The notes below the pieces were generated by a model. The model was not told where the DNA came from. It saw only the letters and a list, made by a program, of their open reading frames with translations, and ran no database searches. From positions 190 through 64,189 of the forward strand of contig DDXW01000019.1 of NCBI GenBank assembly GCA_002347285.1: a stretch of 64,000 nt of DNA, read 5' to 3'. How positions within the stretch are numbered: the stretch's first letter is position 1; each line of letters opens with the position of its first letter. Below, in pieces: positions 29,389 through 38,877 of the stretch. This stretch comes from Rhodocyclaceae bacterium UBA2250 (GTDB lineage Bacteria; Pseudomonadota; Gammaproteobacteria; Burkholderiales; Rhodocyclaceae). The position numbers and the translations under genes were made by a program.

Positions 29389-29772
29389 TCACTCTCCGTG
29401 CTTCTTCTTGTAGTCGGCGACGGCGGCCTTGATGGCGTCCTCGGCGAGGATCGAGCAGTGGATCTTGACCGGCGGCAGCGCCAGTTCCTCGGCGATCTGC
29501 GTGTTCTTGATCGCCAACGCCTCGTCGAGCGTCTTGCCCTTGACCCACTCAGTGACCAGCGAGCTCGAGGCGATCGCCGAGCCGCAACCGTAGGTCTTGA
29601 ACTTGGCGTCCTCGATCACGCCGTCCTTGCCGACCTTGATCTGCAGCTTCATGACGTCGCCGCAGGCCGGCGCGCCGACCATGCCGGTTGCCACGCCCTC
29701 CTCCTCCTTGGCGAAGGAGCCTACGTTACGGGGATTTTCGTAATGGTCGATGACCTTCTGGCTGTATGACAT
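29389..29772 (-). CDS. iscU: Fe-S scaffold protein IscU
   Basis: 127 residues. Three ligand cysteines ([35 protein letters not shown]) and the HscA recognition motif LPPVK. It is the scaffold on which IscS, iron and ferredoxin build [2Fe-2S] clusters. Follows iscS by 12 bp. Confidence 0.97.
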   Translation of the reverse strand: MSYSQKVIDHYENPRNVGSFAKEEEGVATGMVGAPACGDVMKLQIKVGKDGVIEDAKFKTYGCGSAIASSSLVTEWVKGKTLDEALAIKNTQIAEELALPPVKIHCSILAEDAIKAAVADYKKKHGE

Positions 29773-29784
29773 TTTCTTGCTCCG

Positions 29785-30999
29785 TTAATGCGCCGCCCAC
29801 TGGACGGTATTGAGATCGATGCCTTCCTTGTACATTTCCCACAGCGGCGAAAGCTCGCGCAGCTTGCCGATCTTGTCGTGCAGCAGCTTGATCGTGAAGT
29901 CGATTTCCTCCTCGGTGGTGAAGCGGCCGAGGGTAAAGCGGATCGAGCTGTGCGCCAGTTCGTCGGAACGGCCGAGCGCACGCAGCACGTAGGACGGCTC
30001 GAGCGAGGCCGAGGTGCAGGCCGAGCCGGACGATACCGCGATATCCTTGATCGCCATGATCAGCGACTCGCCCTCGACGTAGTTGAAGCTGACGTTGAGG
30101 TTGTGCGGCACGCGCTGCTCCAGGTCGCCGTTCACGTAGGTCTCCTCGATGTCCATGAGGCCCTTGAGCAGGCGGTCGCGCAGCATGCGGATGCGCTCGT
30201 TCTCGGTGGCCATTTCCTCGCGCGCGATGCGAAAGGCCTCGCCCATGCCGACGATCTGATGCGTCGCCAGCGTTCCCGAGCGCAAGCCGCGCTCGTGGCC
30301 ACCGCCATGCATCTGCGCTTCGAGGCGAATGCGCGGCTTGCGGCGCACGTAGAGCGCGCCGATGCCCTTCGGGCCGTAGGTCTTGTGCGCCGAGAACGAC
30401 ATCAGGTCGACCTTGAGCTTGCCGAGGTCGAGCGGCATCTTGCCGGAGGCCTGCGCCGCGTCGACGTGGAAGATGGTGCCGTTGGCACGCGCGATCTCGC
30501 CGAACTCGGCGATCGGCTGGATCACGCCGATCTCGTTGTTGACCGCCATCACCGAGGCGACCACGGTGTCCTTGCGCAGCGCCGCCTTGAACTGCTCGAC
30601 GGTGATCAGGCCGTTCGGGCCCGGCTCGAGATAGGTGGCTTCGAAACCCTGGCGCTCGAGTTCCTTGACGGTATCCAGCACCGCCTTGTGCTCGGTGGCG
30701 ACGGTGACGATGTGCCGGCCCTTGGTGTCGGCATAGAAGTGCGCGGCACCCTTGAGCGCGAGGTTGTTCGACTCGGTGGCGCCCGAAGTCCAGATGATTT
30801 CCTTCGGGTCGGCATTCACCAGCGCGGCGACCTGCTCGCGCGCCTCCTCGACGGCCTTCTCCGCCTCCCAGCCGAATGGATGGGAACGCGAGGCAGGGTT
30901 GCCGAAGTGCTCGGTCAGGTAGGGGATCATCTTCGCGGCCACGCGGGGATCGGCGGGCGTCGTCGCCGAGTAGTCGAGGTAGATGGGCAGTTTCAGCAT
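29785..30999 (-). CDS. iscS: Cysteine desulfurase IscS
   Basis: 404 residues when started at ATG 30999 ([20 protein letters not shown]), which has GGAG nine bases upstream and gives exactly the E. coli IscS length; an ATG five codons earlier at 31014 is less likely. PLP lysine in [18 protein letters not shown], active-site Cys in [20 protein letters not shown]. It provides sulfur for Fe-S clusters and tRNA thiolation. Paired here with a second desulfurase gene just upstream. Confidence 0.97.
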   Translation of the reverse strand: MLKLPIYLDYSATTPADPRVAAKMIPYLTEHFGNPASRSHPFGWEAEKAVEEAREQVAALVNADPKEIIWTSGATESNNLALKGAAHFYADTKGRHIVTVATEHKAVLDTVKELERQGFEATYLEPGPNGLITVEQFKAALRKDTVVASVMAVNNEIGVIQPIAEFGEIARANGTIFHVDAAQASGKMPLDLGKLKVDLMSFSAHKTYGPKGIGALYVRRKPRIRLEAQMHGGGHERGLRSGTLATHQIVGMGEAFRIAREEMATENERIRMLRDRLLKGLMDIEETYVNGDLEQRVPHNLNVSFNYVEGESLIMAIKDIAVSSGSACTSASLEPSYVLRALGRSDELAHSSIRFTLGRFTTEEEIDFTIKLLHDKIGKLRELSPLWEMYKEGIDLNTVQWAAH

Positions 31000-31015
31000 G
31001 TTTTTGGACTCCATG

Positions 31016-32182
31016 TCAGCCGGCCACCATGGTCAATGAGGCCAGCGATTGCAAATCGGCAACGGTCACGGACAAGGCGCGCAGGAAACCGGCGACCTCC
31101 TCTGCGGTGTTCTGCCTCCCGAGGCTTACGCGCACGGCACCGCGCGCCAGCTCGGGCGCCACGCCCATCGCCAGCAGCACGTGCGACGGCTCGGGATTGG
31201 CCGCCGAGCAGGCGGCGCCACTTGCCACGGCGTAGCCGGCGCGGTCGAGCCGGCCGACCAGCGTTTCGCCGTCGAGGCCGGGCAGCGCGAAAAAGACGGT
31301 GTTCGGCAGGCGCTCGACGCCGGCGGCGAAGATCGTCGCTCCTTGCGCGGCCAGGCCGCGCTCGAGCTCGTCGCGCAACTGGCGCAAGCGTGCAGAATTC
31401 TCCGCCAGCGCAGCGGTGGCGAGTTCGCAGGCGACGCCGAAGCCAACGATCGCCGGCACGTTTTCGGTGCCGGAGCGCAGCCCGCGCTCGTGGCCGCCGC
31501 CGTCGATCAGTGGCGCGAGGTCGACGCGCTTGTCGACCACCAGCGCGCCGGCGCCCTTCGGCCCGCCGAGCTTGTGGGCCGACAGCGTCAGCGCATGCAC
31601 GCCGGCGGCGTTCAGGGAACGGAAGTCTACCGGCAGCTTGCCGAGCGCCTGCACTGCATCCGAATGGAACCAGGCACGCGAGTAAGCCGCCTGCGCGGCG
31701 AGCGCCGGGATGTTCTGCAGTGCGCCGGTCTCGTTATTGGCGAGCATCGCCGAAATCAGCGCGGGCCGCTCGGCGAGCGCAGCGGCAAAATCGGCGCTGG
31801 CGAGGCGGCCGGCGGCATCGACCGCGATCTCGCGCACGCGCCAGCCGCTGCGGCGCAGCGCCTTCGCCGGCTCGCGCACGCAGGGGTGCTCGACCGCCGA
31901 GATGGCGATCAGCCCCGGCGGCAGGTGCGCCGCCGCGCCCTTGATGAACAGGTTGTTGGCCTCCGATCCGCCGCTGGTGAAGATCACCTCGGTCGGATGC
32001 GCTCCGACGGCCTGCGCCACGCGCTGACGCGCCTCGTCGATCGCGCGCCGCGCCGCCCGGCCGTACTCGTGCCGGCTCGACGCGTTGCCGTAGTGCGCGT
32101 CGAAATACGGCAGCATGGCCGCGCGCACCGCCGGCAGGAGCGGCGTCGTCGCGTTGTGATCGAGGTAGGCCGGGGCGAACAT
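31016..32182 (-). CDS. Second cysteine desulfurase (NifS/IscS-like)
   Basis: 388 residues. A class V aminotransferase-type desulfurase: start [23 protein letters not shown] lysine in [17 protein letters not shown] and active-site Cys in [20 protein letters not shown]. It is more distant from IscS than iscS homologues normally are and lies between iscR and iscS, an unusual extra member of the isc cluster that recurs in some betaproteobacteria. Its sulfur acceptor is unknown; the IscU nearby is one candidate. Contains a degenerate copy of the dispersed repeat. Confidence 0.9.
   Translation of the reverse strand: MFAPAYLDHNATTPLLPAVRAAMLPYFDAHYGNASSRHEYGRAARRAIDEARQRVAQAVGAHPTEVIFTSGGSEANNLFIKGAAAHLPPGLIAISAVEHPCVREPAKALRRSGWRVREIAVDAAGRLASADFAAALAERPALISAMLANNETGALQNIPALAAQAAYSRAWFHSDAVQALGKLPVDFRSLNAAGVHALTLSAHKLGGPKGAGALVVDKRVDLAPLIDGGGHERGLRSGTENVPAIVGFGVACELATAALAENSARLRQLRDELERGLAAQGATIFAAGVERLPNTVFFALPGLDGETLVGRLDRAGYAVASGAACSAANPEPSHVLLAMGVAPELARGAVRVSLGRQNTAEEVAGFLRALSVTVADLQSLASLTMVAG
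31787..31810 (+). repeat. Dispersed repeat inside the second desulfurase gene (variant)
   Basis: AAAAT then CGGCGCTGGCGAGGCGGCC, antisense to the gene; the protein there reads [14 protein letters not shown] and fits the family, so selection on the protein alone could explain it. Confidence 0.45.
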
Positions 32183-32194
32183 CGGGGTGATGGA

Positions 32195-32689
32195 TCAGGC
32201 GTTGGCCATGACCGTGATGCGCCGCTGGGCGGCGGGAGTGCCCTTCTTCAGCACGACGCTGCGGACCTCGCCGGCGCAACCGGAGCCCTGCTGCCGACGC
32301 ACGAGTTCCTCCAGGCTGACCGAGCTCAGGTATTCATGCATGCGGGCATTCAGGCTCATCCACAGGTCGTGCGTCATGCAGGGATGGTCGTCGTGGCAAT
32401 TCCCCTTGCCGCCGCAGTTGGTGGCGTCGAGCGGCTCGTCCACCGCGCTGATGATGTCAGCGACCGACACCGCCGCCAGCGGCTTGGCCAGCGTATAGCC
32501 GCCGCCGGGACCGCGCGTGCTGGCGACCAGCTGGTTGCGGCGCAGCTTGCCGAACAACTGCTCGAGGTAGGAAAGGGAAATCTTCTGGCGATCGGCAATC
32601 CCGGCGAGCGTCACCGGGCCGCCGTGCTGGCGCAGGGCCACGTCGATCATCGCCGTCACGGCGAAACGTCCTTTGGTCGTCAGTCTCAT
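32195..32689 (-). CDS. iscR: Fe-S cluster regulator IscR
   Basis: 164 residues. Rrf2-type winged helix at the N-terminus (MRLTTKGRFAVTAMIDVAL) and cluster ligands NCGGKGNCHDDHPCMTH, i.e. three Cys six apart and a His three later, as in E. coli IscR. With its [2Fe-2S] cluster it represses the isc operon. The likely operator lies 74 bp upstream (32763-32787). Stop is 12 bp ahead of the second desulfurase gene. Confidence 0.97.
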   Translation of the reverse strand: MRLTTKGRFAVTAMIDVALRQHGGPVTLAGIADRQKISLSYLEQLFGKLRRNQLVASTRGPGGGYTLAKPLAAVSVADIISAVDEPLDATNCGGKGNCHDDHPCMTHDLWMSLNARMHEYLSSVSLEELVRRQQGSGCAGEVRSVVLKKGTPAAQRRITVMANA

Positions 32690-32762
32690 GTCACACCTCG
32701 TCGGAGTTCGGCTGTTGGTTGATGGTTGTGTCGCTTGAATGCGACTGCCTGGTGAAGATAAG

Positions 32763-32787
32763 GTTCCCGATTAATTTAGTCAACTAC
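32763..32787 (-). promoter_or_regulatory. Type 1 IscR operator and isc promoter
   Basis: On the minus strand the 25 bases fit the type 1 IscR consensus closely: GTAGTTGACT, AAAT spacer, then AATCGGGAAC. The TTGACT also forms a -35 box, with a TATCTT -10 box 17 bp downstream (32753-32758 region), so the operator would block the isc promoter, as expected for autoregulation. It sits between cysE and iscR. Confidence 0.7.
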
Positions 32788-33540
32788 TCAATCCACGATC
32801 TTCGACAAATAGTTCGGATCGAACTTGTCGGCGGTCGCCACGTCGTCCTCGAGCGACACGCCGGCCCGCTCGATGGTCTTGAGCAGCGCGGCGAGACGCC
32901 GGTCGGTCTCGACGGCATGGTCGAGCAGGCCATGGATCGCCAGCGCAACCGGATCGTCCTCGCAGCGCGTCACCGCGTAGGCCGAAAAGCCGAGGTTCTC
33001 GGCCTTCTCAAGGCGTGCCTGCTCGCGTCCCGGCTCGACGATGCGCGCCGGAATGCCGACCGCCGTCGCGCCGGGCGGTACGTCCTTCACCACCACAGCG
33101 TTCGAGCCGACCTTGGCGCCGGCGCGAATCGTGATCGGGCCGAGCACCTTGGCACCGGCACCGATCACCACGCCGGACTCCAGCGTCGGATGGCGCTTGC
33201 CCTTGTTCCACGAAGTGCCGCCGAGCGTGACGCCGTGATAGAGCGTGCAATCGTCGTTGATGACCGCCGTTTCGCCGATCACCACGCCCATGCCGTGATC
33301 AATGAAGACGCGCCGGCCGATGGTGGCGCCCGGATGAATCTCGATGCCGGTGATCCAGCGCGTGAAATGGGAAAGGGCGCGCGCCAGCCAGCGCAGCCGA
33401 TGCCCCCACAGCCAGTGGGACATGCGATGCAGCGTCAGCGCGTGGAAGCCCGGATAGCAGGTCAGCACCTCCCAGGTGGTGCGGGCCGCCGGGTCACGCT
33501 GGAAAACGCAGGCGATATCTTCGCGCAGTCGGGAAAACAT
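32788..33540 (-). CDS. cysE: Serine O-acetyltransferase
   Basis: 250 residues. An N-terminal helical part ([20 protein letters not shown]) and C-terminal left-handed beta helix with [33 protein letters not shown] and [10 protein letters not shown], the CysE hexapeptide-repeat signatures. It makes O-acetylserine for cysteine synthesis, the sulfur source of the desulfurases downstream. cysE next to iscR is a recurrent arrangement. The IscR operator begins right after its stop codon. Confidence 0.95.
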   Translation of the reverse strand: MFSRLREDIACVFQRDPAARTTWEVLTCYPGFHALTLHRMSHWLWGHRLRWLARALSHFTRWITGIEIHPGATIGRRVFIDHGMGVVIGETAVINDDCTLYHGVTLGGTSWNKGKRHPTLESGVVIGAGAKVLGPITIRAGAKVGSNAVVVKDVPPGATAVGIPARIVEPGREQARLEKAENLGFSAYAVTRCEDDPVALAIHGLLDHAVETDRRLAALLKTIERAGVSLEDDVATADKFDPNYLSKIVD

Positions 33541-33624
33541 GGAGATCGATGAAGCCTTATGGAATTTAAGGGAATTCTAAAATTCCCGATCACTCCAGTC
33601 AACTTAAAGCTGCGGAAAGAAATA

Positions 33625-34377
33625 TCAAGGTTCGTCGGGCAAGGAGCTTCCGTAACGCTTCCCGGTCGGTTGCGCGAACGAGGCGAGCAGGCCGCGCAGG
33701 ATATTGACCTCCTCCTTCTCGAGCGCCGCCCGCGCGAACAGGCGGCGCAGCCGCAGCATCAGCCGGCCGGGGCACTCCGGATCGAGAAAACCGCTGTCCG
33801 TCGCCGCGCTTTCCAGATGCGCGATCAGCCCTTCGACCTCGTCGTGCGTCGCCGGCTGGCCGGCCGGTGCAAAACTCGGCGCCGGCGGGGCGGCGACCAG
33901 GGCGAGCCGCAGTTCGTAGCAGATGATCTGCACCGCGGCGGCGAGATTGAGCGAGGTGTAGGCCGGGTTGGCCGGGATCATCGCCCAGCGCGCGCACTGC
34001 GCCAGTTCCTCGTTCGACAGGCCCGAGGTTTCGTTGCCGAACACCAGCGCGACCTCGCCGCCCCGTTCCGCGACGGCGGCCAGTTCGGCCGCCCCGGCGC
34101 GCGCCCACAGCGGTTCGGTCGCCAGGTCCCGGCGGCGCGCCGTCAGCGCCAGCGCGAGCGAGGTGCCGTGCAGCGCCTCGGCCAGGCTGCCGCATACCTG
34201 CGCCGCCGCGAGCACGTCGTCGGCCCCCGAGGCCAGCGCGGTCGCCTGCGGATCGGGAAAGATCTTGGGATCGACCAGCACCAGGCGGGCAAAGCCCATC
34301 GTCTTGAGCGCCCGCGCGGCAGCGCCGATATTGCCCGGATGGCTGGTGCGGGTGAGCACCACCCGCACGCGCGCCAT
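33625..34377 (-). CDS. trmJ: tRNA (cytidine/uridine-2'-O-)-methyltransferase TrmJ
   Basis: 250 residues from ATG 34377 (MARVRVVLTRTSHPGNIGAA). SPOUT-fold signatures: RALKTMGFARLVLVDPK, VALVFGNETSGLSNEELAQC and ANPAYTSLNLAAAVQIICYE. It methylates position 32 of several tRNAs. Divergent from suhB as in many proteobacteria. A copy of the dispersed repeat lies in the gene and encodes AAPPAPSF in the linker between the SPOUT core and the C-terminal helices, a place where an insertion is tolerable. Confidence 0.94.
   Translation of the reverse strand: MARVRVVLTRTSHPGNIGAAARALKTMGFARLVLVDPKIFPDPQATALASGADDVLAAAQVCGSLAEALHGTSLALALTARRRDLATEPLWARAGAAELAAVAERGGEVALVFGNETSGLSNEELAQCARWAMIPANPAYTSLNLAAAVQIICYELRLALVAAPPAPSFAPAGQPATHDEVEGLIAHLESAATDSGFLDPECPGRLMLRLRRLFARAALEKEEVNILRGLLASFAQPTGKRYGSSLPDEP
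33871..33895 (+). repeat. Dispersed 25-bp repeat inside trmJ
   Basis: AAAACT then CGGCGCCGGCGGGGCGGCG, one base from the core, antisense to trmJ. The encoded AAPPAPSF is a Pro-rich linker not expected in the family core, which suggests a real nucleotide-level element. Confidence 0.75.
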
Positions 34378-34442
34378 GGAATCCGGTGCCGACAGTTTAG
34401 AATTCGCTGTTTCCATTGCAACGGGCCGTCGCCCCATCCGCC

Positions 34443-35240
34443 ATGCATCCCATGCTCAACACGGCCGTCAAGGCCGCCCGTCGCGCCGGCAGCATCATCG
34501 GCCGCGCCAGCCTCGACCTCGGCCAGATCAAGGTCGGCGTCAAGCAGCAGAACGACTTCGTCACCGAGGTCGATCGCGCCGCCGAGGCCACCATCATCGA
34601 AACCCTGCGCGAAGTCTATCCCAGCCATGCGATCCTCGCCGAGGAGTCCGGCCACGACGGGAATTCGGAGTTCCAGTGGATCATCGACCCGCTCGACGGC
34701 ACGACCAACTTCATCCACGGCCTGCCGCAATACGCGGTGTCGATCGCGCTCGCGCACAAGGGCGTGCTCGCGCATGCGGTGGTGTTCGACATCAACCGCA
34801 ACGAACTGTTCACCGCCAGCAAGGGCGCCGGCGCCTTCCTCAACGACAAGCGCATCAGGGTGAGCAAGTGCGCCAAGCTCGACGAGGCGCTGCTCGGCAC
34901 CGGCTTCCCCTACCGCATGTTCGAGCACGTCGATCCCTACCTGGCGATCTTCAAGGAGATGACGCGCCGCTGCGCCGGCGTGCGCCGGCCCGGCGCCGCC
35001 TCGCTCGACCTCGCCTGGCTGGCCGCCGGCCGCATCGACGGCTTCTGGGAGTTCGGCCTCTCGCCCTGGGACATGGCGGCCGGCGCGCTGCTGATCCTCG
35101 AGGCCGGCGGCCTCGTCAGCGACCTCGCCGGCGAAGGCAACTACCTCACCACCGGCAACATCGTCGGCGGCACGCCCAAGGTGTTCGCCCAACTGCTGCA
35201 GGCGATCCAGCCGCATCGCACGCCCGGGCTGATGGCGTAA
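34443..35240 (+). CDS. suhB: Inositol monophosphatase SuhB
   Basis: 265 residues from ATG 34443 ([16 protein letters not shown]), nearly identical in start to E. coli SuhB. Metal and catalytic motifs: [38 protein letters not shown] and [14 protein letters not shown]. Besides phosphatase activity, SuhB acts in ribosome biogenesis and antitermination in enterobacteria. Divergent from trmJ. Confidence 0.95.
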   Translation: MHPMLNTAVKAARRAGSIIGRASLDLGQIKVGVKQQNDFVTEVDRAAEATIIETLREVYPSHAILAEESGHDGNSEFQWIIDPLDGTTNFIHGLPQYAVSIALAHKGVLAHAVVFDINRNELFTASKGAGAFLNDKRIRVSKCAKLDEALLGTGFPYRMFEHVDPYLAIFKEMTRRCAGVRRPGAASLDLAWLAAGRIDGFWEFGLSPWDMAAGALLILEAGGLVSDLAGEGNYLTTGNIVGGTPKVFAQLLQAIQPHRTPGLMA

Positions 35241-35258
35241 AAAAACCGTCGCCGCGCG

Positions 35259-35286
35259 TTGACACGCCGCATTCCGTTGGTAGAAT
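35259..35286 (+). promoter_or_regulatory. Promoter of the tRNA-Gly/tRNA-Cys pair
   Basis: Canonical sigma-70 boxes TTGACA (35259-35264) and TAGAAT (35281-35286) with 16 bp between, ending 12 bp ahead of the tRNA-Gly. Confidence 0.8.
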
Positions 35287-35298
35287 GCGGCCTCTCTT

Positions 35299-35374
35299 GC
35301 GGGAGTAGCTCAGTTGGTAGAGCGCAACCTTGCCAAGGTTGAGGTCGCGAGTTCGAGACTCGTCTCCCGCTCCA
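35299..35374 (+). tRNA. tRNA-Gly (GCC)
   Basis: Full cloverleaf of 76 nt with encoded CCA: acceptor GCGGGAG pairs with CTCCCGC, TTCGAGAC T-loop, anticodon GCC in CCTTGCCAAGG. Confidence 0.97.
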
Positions 35375-35421
35375 AATTCAAAGGGGGAAAGCTTGCTTTC
35401 CCCCTTTTCGATCCAGACTTC

Positions 35422-35495
35422 GGCGCGATCGCATAGTGGCCGTGCAACGGATTGCAAATCCGTCTACCCCAGTTCGATTCTGGGTCGCGCCTCCA
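35422..35495 (+). tRNA. tRNA-Cys (GCA)
   Basis: 74 nt with encoded CCA: acceptor GGCGCGA pairs with TCGCGCC, anticodon GCA in GATTGCAAATC, T-loop TTCGATTC. It follows tRNA-Gly by 47 bp and was probably co-transcribed. Confidence 0.97.
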
Positions 35496-35526
35496 GAACT
35501 TCCCCTCCGCCCCGATTCCCTTCGGC

Positions 35527-36177
35527 TCAGTCCGGCTTGCCGCCGCACCCCGCCTCGCAGGCATGGTGCGCCTCCAGACAGGTCTCCACGCAGGCCGCGC
35601 CCTTGCAATGCTTCTGGCAGGCCCATAGCCGGTCGCCGCAGACGCGCTCGCACGCATTCCATTCTGCCTGGCGCGCCGAGGGCGGCGTCGCCAGCGGCAG
35701 GCGCAGCACATTGCCGGCCAGCCGGCAGCCCGAGAAGTCGATGACGCGCCGCGGGCCGGGCAGATCAGCCCATTCCTCGTCGCCGAACGTCAGTTGCCTC
35801 TGCAGGGCGCCGACCCGGTCACGCGGCAGCGCGCCGGCATCGAGCAGCAGCTTGAGCGCCAGGCAATCGATCGCCCGGGCTTCGTCCGTCGTCGGTTCCT
35901 TGCCGGCCTTCCCTGCCGCCACCTGGGCGCAGGCATGCGCCTGGAAGAACAGCCGGCCGGTCGGATCGAGATGCGGCAGCACGGCCGGATTGTGGCGGAT
36001 TTCCGTCTGCGTGCCGGCCTGGTTCGTCGCGACCAGCGCCGTCAGCGTCGGGTCGGCAACGAGGGGAATCGCGCGCCCGGCCTGGTCGAGGCAGCCATCG
36101 AGAACGGCAACATCGCCGGCCGCTTGCGCCGAGGCAGCCAGCAGGGTCAATACAAGCATCACGAGCCAAGTTTTCAT
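35527..36177 (-). CDS. Exported Cys-rich protein of unknown function
   Basis: 216 residues. Signal peptide MKTWLVMLVLTLLAASAQA. The mature protein has a C-terminal cluster of cysteines (CERVCGDRLWACQKHCKGAA, CVETCLEAHHACEAGCGG), a paired-Cys pattern that in a periplasmic protein would form disulfides or bind a metal. No domain recognised. It begins 12 bp behind the M20 gene on the same strand and probably shares its transcript. Confidence 0.7.
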   Translation of the reverse strand: MKTWLVMLVLTLLAASAQAAGDVAVLDGCLDQAGRAIPLVADPTLTALVATNQAGTQTEIRHNPAVLPHLDPTGRLFFQAHACAQVAAGKAGKEPTTDEARAIDCLALKLLLDAGALPRDRVGALQRQLTFGDEEWADLPGPRRVIDFSGCRLAGNVLRLPLATPPSARQAEWNACERVCGDRLWACQKHCKGAACVETCLEAHHACEAGCGGKPD

Positions 36178-36189
36178 CGTGTCCTCCGT

Positions 36190-37365
36190 TCAGGCCGCCA
36201 GCGTCTTCTCGACCAGCCGCACCCAGTAGCGGATGCCGGTCTCGATGATCGCGTCGTTGAAGTCGTAGTGCGGGCTGTGCAGCATGCAGCCGCCCTCGCC
36301 CGGACCGTTGCCGAGCCAGACGTAGCAGCCGGGCGCCACGCGCGACAGATAGGCGAAATCCTCCGCGCCCATGCTTGGCCGCAGGTGGGTGTAAACCTTC
36401 TCGCCGCCGACCACCTGACGCGCCACCTCGCGGCAGACGAAGCTCGGCTCGGCGGCATTCACGGTCGGCGGATAGCCGCGCGCGTAGTGCAGCTCGATCT
36501 GCACGCGGTGCGCGAGCGCGATGCCGTTGCAGACGCGGCGCATGCCTTCCTCGAGCGCATCCTGCAGTTCCGGCTTGAAGGTGCGCACCGTGCCGCCCAG
36601 CACCGCCTGCTCGGGCAGGATGTTGTCGGCATGGCCGGCATGGAAGCGCGTCACGCTCACCACCGCGGCCTCAAGCGGGTCGGTCGCGCGGCTCACCAGC
36701 GTCTGCAGCGCCTCGACCAGCGCCGCGCCGGCGAGGATGGCGTCGGTGCCCTGGTGCGGCATCGCCGCATGGGCGCCGCGCGCGGTGACGACGATCTCGA
36801 AGCGGTCGGCGCCCGCCATCACCGGCCCCTCATGCACCGCGAGGCTGCCGGCCGGCAGCCCCGGCCAGTTGTGCAGGCCGAACACCATCTCCATCGGAAA
36901 GCGCTCGAACAGGCCCTCCTCGACCATCACGCGGCCGCCGCCCTCGTGCTCCTCGGCGGGCTGGAAGATCAAATACACCGTGCCGGCGCAGCCGCCGGCA
37001 TCGCGCAGCCGCACCAGCGCCTCGGCCGCGCCGAGCAGCATCGCCGTGTGTCCGTCGTGGCCGCAGGCGTGCATGCGCCCCTCATGGCGCGAGCGATGCG
37101 GAAAGCTGTTGAGCTCCGGCAGCGGCAGCGCATCCATGTCGGCGCGCAGTCCGATCGCGCGCGGCCCGTCGCCCAGCTTGAGGCGGCCGACCACGCCGGT
37201 CTGCGCGATGCCCTCGAACACCTCGATGCCCAGCTTCTTCAGATGCGCGGCCACCACGCCGGCGGTGCGCGTTTCCTCGAACGCCAGCTCCGGGTGGGCG
37301 TGCAGGTCGCGGCGCAGCGTCGCGGTACGCGTCGCCAGCTCGGGCAGGAAACCGCTCAGGTTCAT
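36190..37365 (-). CDS. M20-family amidohydrolase (hippurate hydrolase-like)
   Basis: 391 residues. Binuclear-zinc amidohydrolase signatures: HPELAFEETRTAGVVAAHL, RADMDALPLPEL, MHACGHDGHTAMLLGAAE, FQPAEEHEGGG and SMGAEDFAYL. This subfamily hydrolyses N-acyl or N-carbamoyl amino acids, hippurate or similar; the substrate cannot be told. Cytoplasmic (no signal peptide). Divergent from nnr. Confidence 0.9.
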   Translation of the reverse strand: MNLSGFLPELATRTATLRRDLHAHPELAFEETRTAGVVAAHLKKLGIEVFEGIAQTGVVGRLKLGDGPRAIGLRADMDALPLPELNSFPHRSRHEGRMHACGHDGHTAMLLGAAEALVRLRDAGGCAGTVYLIFQPAEEHEGGGRVMVEEGLFERFPMEMVFGLHNWPGLPAGSLAVHEGPVMAGADRFEIVVTARGAHAAMPHQGTDAILAGAALVEALQTLVSRATDPLEAAVVSVTRFHAGHADNILPEQAVLGGTVRTFKPELQDALEEGMRRVCNGIALAHRVQIELHYARGYPPTVNAAEPSFVCREVARQVVGGEKVYTHLRPSMGAEDFAYLSRVAPGCYVWLGNGPGEGGCMLHSPHYDFNDAIIETGIRYWVRLVEKTLAA

Positions 37366-37425
37366 GTTCTTTTCCTCCAGACATTCGCGCGCACTCTAGC
37401 ATTCCCGCGGACTACAATCACCGCC

Positions 37426-38877
37426 ATGACCCAGCCGATCCTGCGCGGCGTCGCCCTGCGCAATCTCGAAACGAAGCATGCCGACGCCATGCCGGCGCTG
37501 ATGGAGCGCGCCGGCGCGGCCGCCGCCCGCATCGTGCTGGAGATGCTCGACGGCCGCGCTCTGGTCGTCGCCGGGCCCGGCAACAACGGCGGCGACGCCT
37601 TCGTCGTCGCCCGCCTGCTGAAGGCCGCCGGCCATGCTCCCACCGTGCTGTTCGCCGGCGAACCGGAGCGGCTCCCCGCCGACGCGCGTGCGGCCCACGC
37701 CGCCTGGCTGGCTGCCGGCGGCGCCTGCCGCGCCGACTACCCGCCAGGCAAATTCGGCCTCGTCGTCGATGGCCTGTTCGGCATCGGCCTGACGCGCCCG
37801 ATCGAGGGCCAATATGCAGACTGGATCGCGCGCATCAACGCGGGCGGCGCGCCGGTCCTCGCGCTCGACGTGCCGAGCGGCCTCAACGCGCTCACCGGCC
37901 AGGCAACCGGCCCGGTCGTCCGCGCGACGCGCACGGCCACCTTCATCGCGCTCAAGCCGGGCCTGCTCACCGCCGACGGTCCCGATCTCTGCGGTGCGAT
38001 CACGGTCTGCGACCTCGGCCTCTCCGTGGCGCCCGACGGCATGCTGGCCGAGCCCGCATTGTTCCGCCATTGCCTGCAACCGCGGCCGCGCAATTCGCAC
38101 AAGGGCAGCTTCGGCAGCGTCGCCGTCCTCGGCGGCGCATCCGGCATGGCCGGCGCGGCGCTGCTGGCCGGCCGGGCCGCGCTGAGGCTCGGCGCGGGTC
38201 GCGTCTACCTCGGCATGCTCGAACGGCTGCCCGTCGATCCCGGCCAGCCGGAACTGATGCTGCGCACCGCCGACGAGGCGCCGGGCCTGGCGACCGTACT
38301 CGCCGTCGGGCCCGGCCTCGGCCAGTCGCCGGAAGCGCGCGCGCTGCTCATCCGCGCCTTGGGCAGCGGTCTGCCGCAGGTCATCGACGCCGACGGACTC
38401 AACCTGCTGGCGCAGGAACCGTCGCTGCTGACCCGGCGCGCCGCCTCGCCAGCGCCGAGTTTGCTCACGCCGCACCCCGCCGAGGCGGCACGCCTGCTCG
38501 GCTGCTCGTCCGCCGAGGTGCAGGCCGACCGCGTCGCCGCCTGCCTCGAATTGGCCCGGCGCTTCGGCGCCCACGTCGCGCTCAAGGGCTGCGGCACGGT
38601 GATCGCCGCGCCGGATGGCCGCTGGTTCATCAACACGACCGGCAACGCCGGCCTCGCCAGCGCCGGCAGCGGCGACGCGCTGACCGGCATGCTCGCCGCG
38701 CTGCTCGCCCAGGGCTGGCCGCCGCTCGAGGCGCTGCTGGGCGCGGTGCATCTGCACGGCGCCGCCGCGGGTGCCTGCATCGCGGCGGGCCGCGGCCCGG
38801 TCGGCCTGACCGCCGGCGAACTCATCGACCCGGCGCGCAAGCTGCTCAACGACTGGATTACCCTCCTTGACCGTTGA
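37426..38877 (+). CDS. nnr: Bifunctional NAD(P)HX epimerase/dehydratase
   Basis: 483 residues. The N-terminal NnrE part (about 1-205) carries VAGPGNNGGDAFVVARLL. The C-terminal NnrD part (about 225-480) carries GSFGSVAVLGGASGMAGAAL, LLTPHPAEAARLLG and the ATP/ADP-site GSGDALTGMLAALLAQG. It repairs hydrated NAD(P)H. The dispersed repeat in the gene (encoding ASPAPSLL just ahead of TPHPAEA) extends a loop. Its stop overlaps the TTG start of the next gene. Confidence 0.95.
   Translation: MTQPILRGVALRNLETKHADAMPALMERAGAAAARIVLEMLDGRALVVAGPGNNGGDAFVVARLLKAAGHAPTVLFAGEPERLPADARAAHAAWLAAGGACRADYPPGKFGLVVDGLFGIGLTRPIEGQYADWIARINAGGAPVLALDVPSGLNALTGQATGPVVRATRTATFIALKPGLLTADGPDLCGAITVCDLGLSVAPDGMLAEPALFRHCLQPRPRNSHKGSFGSVAVLGGASGMAGAALLAGRAALRLGAGRVYLGMLERLPVDPGQPELMLRTADEAPGLATVLAVGPGLGQSPEARALLIRALGSGLPQVIDADGLNLLAQEPSLLTRRAASPAPSLLTPHPAEAARLLGCSSAEVQADRVAACLELARRFGAHVALKGCGTVIAAPDGRWFINTTGNAGLASAGSGDALTGMLAALLAQGWPPLEALLGAVHLHGAAAGACIAAGRGPVGLTAGELIDPARKLLNDWITLLDR
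38439..38462 (-). repeat. Dispersed repeat inside nnr
   Basis: Antisense to the gene: AAACT then CGGCGCTGGCGAGGCGGCG, one base from the core. On the coding strand it yields the linker [11 protein letters not shown], directly before the conserved TPHPAEA. Confidence 0.7.
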
